Source: Prochilodus magdalenae (lineage: Eukaryota; Chordata; Actinopteri; Characiformes; Prochilodontidae). From it: 64,000 nucleotides of DNA. The position numbers and the translations under genes were made by a program. The notes beneath the pieces were generated by a model that had not been told where the DNA came from, searched no databases, and saw only the letters and a list, made by a program, of their open reading frames with translations. This document shows positions 56,180 to 64,000 of this stretch, in pieces. Within the stretch, counting starts at the first letter, position 1, and each line of letters opens with the position of its first letter. The stretch is from the NCBI GenBank assembly GCA_024036415.1, contig JAMWET010003146.1, forward strand, positions 176,001-240,000. Reading direction: 5' to 3'.

Positions 56180-57050
56180 GTTCAGCTTCTGCCCACCATT
56201 TATTGTAGGTGAATGGATTTTGATAGGGCAATGGTTCGGACGGGTGCCTAACTAAAGCCTCTGCAAGGGTAGGCAGAACGTTTGTTCCATCCAGGTCAGA
56301 ATTTATGGTTGTTATGGTGTCCCATGTGGTTGCAAGGGCATCCCAGGTGCTTCTGAAGCTTGCCAAGATGTTGTTACATGGTTTTTATGGTGTCCCATGT
56401 GGTTGCAAGGGCATCCCAGGTTTCAGAAGCAGCAGTTCATGTTGTTCTTCTGAAACTCTGAAGGCGCGTCTCCTTTAGAACCTAAATTGATAGTGCTTCT
56501 GAAGCTTGCTAAGATCTTGTTACATGGTTGTTATGGTGTCCCATGTGGTTGCAAGGGCATCCCAGGTGCTTCTGAAGCTTGCTAAGATGTTGTTACATGG
56601 TTGTTATGGTGTCCCATGTGGTTGCAAGGGCATCCCAGGTGAATTTAAGGTGGAAATAACCAACTGAAGCAGCAGTTCATGTTGTTCTTCTGAAACTCTG
56701 AAGGCGCGTCTCCTTTAGAACCTGAAGTGATGGTGCTTCTGAGGCTTGCTAAGATGTTGTTACATGGTTGTTATGGTGTCCCATGTGGTTGCAAGGGCAT
56801 CCCAGGTGCTTCTGAAGCTTGCTAAGATGTTGTTACATGGTTGTTATGGTGTCCCATGTGGTTGCAAGGGCATCCCAGGTGAATTTAAGGTGGAAATAAC
56901 CAATTGAAGCAGCAGTTCATGTTGTTCTTCTGAAACTCTGAAGGCGCGTCTCCTTTAGAACCTGAAGTGATGGTGCTTCTGAGGCTTGCTAAGATGTTGT
57001 TACATGGTTGTTATGATGTCCCATGTGGTTGCAAGGGCATCCCAGGTGGT
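56180..57050. repeat. 240-bp higher-order tandem repeat
   Basis: The segment starting GAATTTAAGGTGGAAATAACC at 56641 recurs at 56881. GTTATGGTGTCCCATGTGG occurs at 56527, 56767 and 57007 and offset at 56600 and 56840. Each unit contains TTCTGAAACTCTGAAGGCGC. The array decays leftward to about 56180. Confidence 0.88.
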
Positions 57051-57129
57051 ATATTGTTGCAAGGCAGTTGCTGTGGAATCCCTGCCTTTTGCTAAGCAGG
57101 TATTAAGGTGTTCTCTCTCAGGAGAAGAC

Positions 57130-57400
57130 TCACTGTTTTTTACGATTGCACTCCCATACGACCTGCAAACCCAGGCTTGTACTCTCCGGCCCAAACTCTC
57201 AGGCCTGCAATCTTGGACTCACACTCTTGGACCTGCAAACCCAGGCTTGTACTCTCCGGCCCTGCAATCTTGTGGGTGGGCTCTCAGGTTCGGTCTTTCA
57301 GGGCTGCACTCTCGGGCCCGCAGTCTTATGCTGGCACTCTAAGGCTCGCATTCTCAGGCCTACACTCTCAGGCCCAGGCTCTCGGTCTCACACCCCATGC
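57130..57400. repeat. Degenerate CTCTCAGGCCTGCA short tandem repeat
   Basis: About 15 irregular units of 15-18 bp around CACTCTCGGGCCTGCAA. Two 50-bp blocks (ACCTGCAAACCCAGGCTTGT) are near identical at 57160 and 57230. Confidence 0.8.
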
Positions 57401-57879
57401 CTCTGAAGTATTTAAGGTGGAATAGGGAAATTCAAACGCTAAGGGCCAGAATGTAACTGTAAAAGTTTAATAAGGATGTTGTTCTGCTTCTGCTGGACAG
57501 GTGAGTAACTAACTTATTTTTGCTGTTTTACAGAACCAGTTGGTCGATACCAGTTGGTCACTAATGGTTGTGGTAGTAACTGTTTACCAGACAGTAGCAA
57601 TTGTAGCAACAGTTTGGTAAACTCTCAACCCATTTAACGTTAGTTGCACTTCTTGGTGTACTTGCTCAAATATTAGTTCATGATATTTGTTTGTACAATG
57701 GATGGTTTAATGTTTAAACGGAAATCCAGTTAAGAAACCGATACAATAGCCAACTCACCTGCAGGTAAAGGCATTAATGAACTTGCTGGAACACCAAAGT
57801 TTTGATTACGGCTATATTTTAAAATGGTGAAAGGCTAAGAGAAGAAACGTTGGTCTCCATTTATTGTTGTGCAATTATT

Positions 57880-58090
57880 TATATGCTCCAAACATCAACA
57901 CAGTTGTCTTGAATCTATTGTCCTGAAGTCATCTGCTTTCCAGGTATATCCGAATGTCATGTGCATAACTTTGGTAATCACCGTTGTAGTTTTGTAGGAT
58001 TTGGCTCAAAGGCAGCATATATAGTCTGAACCCAAGTGGCCTGAGAACTGACCCCTGGGGGACTCCACACGTCGTAGGCACCTAATTGAA
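57880..58090 (-). repeat. LINE reverse-transcriptase fragment (different family)
   Basis: The - strand gives RVESPRGQFSGHLGS in one frame and GVPQGSVLRPLGFRLYMLPL in another, followed by a YAHD-like degenerate catalytic box. Confidence 0.68.
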
Positions 58091-59274
58091 CTTGGAAGCG
58101 TAACAAAGTAACTCCAGCCTTGTGAATATGACCTGAACCAATGCGGGACTGTTCTGGAAAGTATTTCTGACCTGTCCAGACATATTCCGTGACCTATGAG
58201 GTCACACGCAGCACCATTCTGCCATATATATGCACTTTTATAGGAGCAGTTTCAGTGCTGAAGCCTGATTACCTCTTGTTGCTTCTCACTCTCACTCTGT
58301 AAAGCACTAATGATGTGCTACTGCTGTGACATGTCGTTGCCTCAGCGCTGCTTGTTGAGCTCGACGGTAACGTGTCATCACTTGGTGATGACCATAGGGT
58401 CTATGGGCGTGCGCGCGGCGTGACAAACAAGCTCGCCGTGCCCATGGTGGTGTTGTGTGGGTGCGAATGAGCTGGTGTCAGGGGGGGTTAAATAAGCCCA
58501 GGCATCAGCCACCATCGTCTATCAGGGGTTTGTAAACAGGTTCCTCCTATTGGACAGCACTCTGTAAGTGTCGCGTCACAGTCTCACACTTGCATAGAGT
58601 CATATAATACAATCAGCCAGAGGGATCCTTCATATTAGCTTGCTTATAGAAACCAACCACCAAGCGGATAGTAGACCTCCACCCTTTAAACAAGAGGCTA
58701 AATAAATGGCTGTTATTGGCGCTGAAGCTTTACGTGATGGATGTTCATGGTATGAAATATAATATAAGGTAATTGGAGGATACAGGCCCTTTCCATAAGA
58801 GGTTATGGTGATAGGAATAGAAAGGACGCATGTTACCTGGAGCACCAGGCCATCCAGACATCCGCTGACAAGGACAGAGACAGTAGTGGATAGTGAGAGG
58901 TGTCATGACCCCCTGGACATAAGCTGACCAACAGTTTTGTATTCCAGAAACAGACCACAATGTCAGTGACGTAGACTCCATAGACCAAGTGCACACAAAT
59001 GGGCATTCCACGTTACAGGTTTTGAAACCACTATGTTTGATTTTCACTGAGAAATCATTATTCTTGTTAGCATAAACCGGCTAATGCTAATACTTTAGGT
59101 CAACTTAACTGTCGAGATCTAGAGCAGACTGGTTTCTGTTGAAAGCACATTGAAAGCTCTCCTGGTCCAACGCTGATTTGGCGCACAGTGTTGCCACCAG
59201 GCAACGCAGGCAAATGCCAGTGGGGGCAACCAAAGGTTTATTTAAAATTAGCCAAAAATTAGCCACCTTGCTTT

Positions 59275-59690
59275 TTTTAAGGTGGTAGGCTCCGGCAGAT
59301 GGCGTTGCAAACAGACGATGGGGCTATAAACACCTGCGGGGTGTGAGTGACGGGATTCATAGATTGAGAAGAGGTGGTACAGTGTAGTGAACGTCTCATT
59401 CAAATAAGTAGTGATTCAATTTGGGACTTCCAAAGACCATAGTGTGAAGGAAGTAGTTGAGATTGTAGGTGTATGGAAGCGTACGGTCATACGGGTCTAC
59501 CAGTGTGGCTAAAATCCCAGTCTACAGGGAATTCTCCTCGGAACTGTGCTAGAGAAGGCATCCACCAAATCTGGCCCAACTGGCCTACATCCAGAAACTC
59601 CTCCAGTCCAGGCCAAATCCAATCCCAGCTATTACTGGTGCTCATGGAGGCATTACATGCTATTAGGTACGTTTACAGGGGACTCGTTTT
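59275..59690 (+). mobile_element. Tc1-like family 2, internally deleted derivative
   Basis: Same architecture and same internal junction as the copy at 9575: VIRVYQCG*NPSLQG and GGAATTCTCCTCGGAACTGTGC, then the IHQIWPN tail. The 5' end has TTTAAGGTGGTAGGCTCC. Confidence 0.75.
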
Positions 59691-60179
59691 CTGTCCAGTG
59701 AGCTTATATGGTCAAGCGTGAAGCCATAAGGAAACCAGAAGCAGTGGTTGCAGCTGTGCAGCGCTAACATGACGCATGCTGGACTTACAACAACGCATGC
59801 CGGTCTGAAATGTTGGTCGGCACTGCAGAACATCACCACGCCATATGACATTAAGCTCCGGCAGGATCAAGGCAGCTGCAGTTTTTGAAGTCCGGCGCTA
59901 ACGATCAGGGATTGGACCTCCGACGACAAACATGATGTATGGCTCATGTAGCTTAATGCTCTTATTCCGAGAACTCAGATCCGTTATCTCCTGGTTATCT
60001 CTCTCAAAGCGGAGGCCATTTATTTGAGTTCCTCCTTCTGGCAGAAAGAATGAGCCTCCTGTTTGACGTTCTGGGGGTGTTGTAATGGCATGGAAATGGT
60101 TCTTTAGATTAGGGGACAGTGAATTAGAACCCCAGTGTCTACATTGAGCTGCTTGGCCAACCAGGTTTTACCTTTGGCT

Positions 60180-60520
60180 CATTATCATCTTACCGAGGAA
60201 CATAACATTCCCAATCCCTGTATTCCAAGATGATGATCCCCATGTTTACAGGGCTGCAAATGTGATTGGCATGATGACCATTCATGGGCATGGCCCCAGA
60301 TCTGAATCCTCTTGGAACTCTGTGGGACTACCTGGAACAACCAGTTAAACACCAGGGAAGGCATCCACCAAATTTGACCCAACTGACCGATTCTTTGATG
60401 TAAGAGTGGCTGAACATTGATGTGGCCTACATACAGAACTTGTCCAGTCCATGCCAAATCCAATCACAGCTGTTATTGGTCCTCATGGAGGTATTAGATG
60501 CTATTAGGTACGTTTCGGTC
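60180..60520 (+). mobile_element. Tc1-like family 2, 3' catalytic half
   Basis: Contains FQDDDPHVYRAANV (second catalytic Asp region) and DLNPLGTLWDYLEQ (third acidic residue altered from the usual IENLWD), then the same tail as the deleted copies. It shows what the deletion derivatives lost. Frame is broken. Confidence 0.72.
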
Positions 60521-61741
60521 GGTTGTGCCGTCATTGATGGCGGTGTTTTTGTACCCTGGCCCTGCAGTCGCCAGAAGTTCACACTGACCTTAAGGCTTGT
60601 TAACCCAATGCTGCCCAGGGGCAATTGCCACCTAGCATAGTATGATGCATGCTAGTGCCATATGCTGTTGTGATGTTGCGAGTGCAAAGCTCCTGGAGGT
60701 ATCAGTATATAAACCCATATGCATATGGGCTGTTCAAAAGCATTCCAGTCATCCTCGTGATCTTTTCCTCTCCAGAGTCTGCAGTTGATCAGTAGCAGTA
60801 GTGGATGAGGGTTTGGTTTAATTGTTGGTTTGTAAAGTTGCCTGAAATATGCATAACGCATTTCATGATGTGTTCTGAGAGTAACATTCAGACTACTAAA
60901 CTCATGAAATGAAATACCCTTGTTTTATGAAACATAATTTTTTATAATATCCAGTAGCAAACTTTTCTTTTGTGCGTGTAAACAAACTTTGGGGTTTATT
61001 TTTTATTTATTTATTTTTATTTTTTCATCCAATGTGCATCTGAGAGGGATAAACACCCGAAAAAACAGGGCTAAAGTGTGGGCTTTGATAAACCCATGAC
61101 TGTCAAATATTATTAGTTAATATTAATTACGAATATAATATAGCAGTTTTGTACACTGCTTAAGTTTACCTAAGATCTAAACCGCTTGATATCATGACTA
61201 AAATAACCATTCAAACAGACACCCATTATTTTTGAATGTGTTTTGGCCCATATTGAAAGCAGTACAAGATATTTCATGTTTAGGCTCATTAAAATATTCC
61301 TATATATATGCTTTTTCTAAATTTGATGCCTGCAGTGTGTTCAAATAGGGTGTGTTTACCACTGCAGAGCATCACCTGTCCTTGTAATAACATTCATTAG
61401 TCGTTTGGAAACTGGGGGCGGCAATTACTGTTACTTAGTTAACAATTACTGAGTTTTTTATCATACGAGCCCTTTAAGTTACGGTGTGCTGATCAAGATA
61501 CACTATCAAATATACTTACACACATATAAACACACAAACACACTTTTAATAAGCACTAAACATAAACAAATTACTTTAATCTGGCAGCAGAGATGAATAA
61601 AAACTGAGCCCCAGAGAGCTCAGACAGAGGGGCTTCAGTTTGTGACTGGTAATGCTTTATGTGTACACTAGATGGTACTGCTGGCTAAAAGGACTAGAAG
61701 GAAATTTCTGAGTTTGTGACTTATAGACAATCTGACATCTT
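60521..61741. other. AT-rich intergenic DNA
   Basis: T-rich tract at 60990-61025 and no open frame or repeat family I can name. Confidence 0.5.
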
Positions 61742-62520
61742 CTGTATCGGTCATATAGTAATATAAACTGTATCGGTCATATAGTAATATAAACTGTATC
61801 AGTCATATAGTAATATCAACTGTATCGGTCATATAGTAATATAAACTGTATCAGTCATATAGTAATATAAACTGTATCAGTCATATAGTAATATGAACTG
61901 TATTGGTAATAGTAATATGAACTGTATTGTCATATAGTAATATACACTGTATCAGTCATATAGTAATATAAACTGTATCGGTCATATAGTAATATGAACT
62001 GTATCGGTCATATAGTAACATTAACTGTATCAGTAATATAGTTACAAACCGTATCAGTCATATAGTGACATTAACTGTATCAGTCATATAGTAATATAAA
62101 CTGTATCAGTAATATAGTAATATAAACTTTATCAGTCATATAGTAATATACACTGTATCAGTCATATAGTAACATTACCTGTATCAGTAATATAGTAATA
62201 TACACTGTATCAGTCATATAGTAATATACACTGTATCAGTCATATAGTAATATAAACTGTATCAGTCATATAGTAATATAAACTGTATCAGTCATATAGT
62301 AATATAAACTGTATCAGTCATATAGCAATATAAACTGTATTAGTCATATAGCAATATAAACTGTATCAGTCATATAGTAACATTAACTGTATCAGTCATA
62401 TAGTAATATTAGCTGTATTAGTCATATAGTAATATAAACTGTATCGGTCATATAGTAATATACACTGTATTAGTCATATAGTAATATAAACTGTATCGGT
62501 CATATAGTAATATACAGTGT
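61742..62520. repeat. 26-bp AT-rich minisatellite, about 30 units
   Basis: The unit is CTGTATCGGTCA followed by TATAGTAATATAAA, with C/A and C/T variants at the CGG position and occasional short units (near 61900 and 62030). Flanks are unremarkable AT-rich DNA. Confidence 0.96.
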
Positions 62521-63129
62521 TTAGGTTATTTTCCAGTTTTTAATACTTTGTAATATCAGTATGGAAGCCAGTGACTTCTAAACGTGTTCCGTACCGCTGC
62601 ATGCTGGGCAAGCGGCCCCTTTGGTGCCGATTTCGGTTTTCTTTGAGAGTTCAGCTCTTAGTGTTCTAGGGCAGTATCATTTAGCCGTAGAACAGGCAGT
62701 CTGCGTGGCACGTGTGCTGAACTTCACATGCATTGTGTTTCTGAGGCCAGCTACGAGTTTACAACCTGAAATAAGATTAGCCATAAGCTACTACCCTGAC
62801 CTGGTCATTACCCTGCATAGAATACATACTGAATATACATTCCAGGGATTAAACCACAAATGTGGGAAGGGTATTAAAGCGTGTAGAGCTGAAAGTGTGC
62901 ATTAGGCTTCAGCTGAAACGTGTTTGGTATGTGGTTGCAACACATGTTTACCTGCAGTTTGCTGATGATATTTATGACGACTGTTGTTGTGTTGAGTTAA
63001 GAGCATGCTGTGAACTACTACTGTGGTGTTGGTGCAGAGTAAGATGTTGGTGCATAGTGCATAGTGATCCTCATAGCCACTTAGCGTTTAGGCATCCTCA
63101 CCAGCCATCTCTTTCACCATAAGGTATGA
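62521..63129. other. Intergenic, no gene seen
   Basis: Open frames at 62621-62905 and 62862-63122 overlap in different phases without domain or splice support. Confidence 0.5.
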
Positions 63130-63260
63130 ACCATTCCTCTCCAGACAATGGGGGACGGTGCTATCCCACCTCTGACAGAAGAAGACACAGAAAACATAGC
63201 GCGTTAAGCAAATGCTCTTTTACTGAACACAACAGGATGGAGGAACTGCCGCTCGGCACT
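63130..63260. repeat. Copy A of a direct repeat (possible LTR edge)
   Basis: CCCACCTCTGACAGAAG, then AGAAAACATAGCGCGTTAAGC and AATGCTCTTTTACTGAACAC. The same block recurs at 63890-64000, about 750 bp away, with a TGACA-type start resembling the strings at 12130-12310. Confidence 0.6.
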
Positions 63261-63889
63261 AACTGGGAAGCACTAAAGGCCACTTCTTGCCACACCTCTA
63301 GACAAACTGTCCTACTAGCCCACTGTTCTACTACCACAGCATTCTACTCATACCCACTGCCCAGTAGCCTTGTGCTGCGAGTCTGGTGCTCCCATTAGGC
63401 TGTGCACACGACCGCTCTGCATGTCCACACCACCCCCTGTCTTTTCACTGCGGGGGTTTCACACTGCAGGGGTGTCCACTATTCTGGTAAATGTCCTCCA
63501 CCCCAGTGTGCAACTAAACCCCTAGCATCCCCTGGAGTCCCAACTCTCTGCCTTAGCTATCCACGCCACTGGGGCCTGCTCGAAACATCAATGGGTTGGT
63601 GCGGTTCATGCCACTAGGCCGCCATGCAGCTCTGCTGGCAGGTCCTCATAGCCAGCCACCATCCAGGCTCCGGCCAGTCTCCGTCTGGCTATCCTTACCA
63701 CTCATCTTAGCCGGATTGTTCCTTCCTCACAGTCCTTGACTGGGCTCAGTCCTCTCCACCGTGAGGCATTATGGATTTATCCTGGGCACTGGGCAGTGCT
63801 CCTAGGTTGTTGCTTTAGTTCACTGAACAAGATTGTCCTTTTTTGAGTTTGTGGTAGCATCTATTTCTCTTCAGACGATTTGTGCGATC

Positions 63890-64000
63890 CCAGGTGTCCA
63901 ACCTCTGATATCAGTGTAGCGTTGGCATTGTAGACGACATAGAAAACGTAGCGCGTTAAGCGAATGCTCTTTTACTGAACACGGCAGTAAGGAGGAACCG
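63890..64000. repeat. Copy B of a direct repeat (possible LTR edge), cut by window end
   Basis: CCTCTGATATCAGTGTAGCG, then AGAAAACGTAGCGCGTTAAGC and AATGCTCTTTTACTGAACAC, alignable to 63145-63250. Confidence 0.6.

Overview
The window looks like teleost nuclear DNA, probably otophysan. The signs are intron-rich vertebrate genes with GT-AG splicing, about 40% or more of the sequence recognisable as fish-type repeats (Tc1/mariner derivatives, LINE reverse-transcriptase scraps, tRNA-derived SINEs, LTR remnants), and long mini- and microsatellites. I see no prokaryotic operon, CRISPR array or intact mobile-element gene. Species level cannot be read from the sequence.

Two protein-coding genes can be modelled from sequence alone. 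map9 (microtubule-associated protein 9) is on the + strand at 14234-22609. Its 12 coding exons have canonical splice sites and compatible phases and give a 476-residue protein with the acidic N-terminal block, the YLGTLKVLD motif, tryptophan-centred coiled-coil modules and the proline-rich C-terminus of MAP9. npy2r (neuropeptide Y receptor Y2) is on the - strand at 33245-30020. It has two coding exons and a probable upstream noncoding exon near 34.97-35.1 kb, giving a 377-residue seven-helix receptor. The two genes are convergent, the same tail-to-tail arrangement I recall for NPY2R and MAP9 on human chromosome 4, which supports both calls.

Layout: 0-13.6 kb is intergenic DNA with Tc1-like derivatives, a 0.4-0.6 kb tandem duplication and SINE pieces. 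13.6-23.05 kb is map9, with three large repeats in its introns. 23-30 kb is intergenic and TE-rich. 30-35.3 kb is npy2r, with a GATA/GATG/CAGA satellite in the intron that splits its coding region and a second short-unit array in the 5' intron. 35.3-64 kb has no gene I can support. It carries a 40-bp minisatellite of about 39 units (36.73-38.30 kb), a terminal-inverted-repeat element containing four 230-bp tandem units (51.43-52.70 kb), a 240-bp higher-order repeat (56.2-57.05 kb), a 26-bp minisatellite of about 30 units (61.74-62.52 kb) and many decayed transposons.

The most interesting signals are two non-autonomous Tc1-like families whose copies each share an internal deletion breakpoint, so each was probably amplified from one deleted founder. 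Others are an intron in the npy2r second extracellular loop, a run of perfect-looking 5' splice sites inside map9 intron 3, and a recurring CCATTTAAGGTGGAA motif that appears twice, 22 bp apart, just upstream of the map9 start exon. I found no clearly new multi-gene system.
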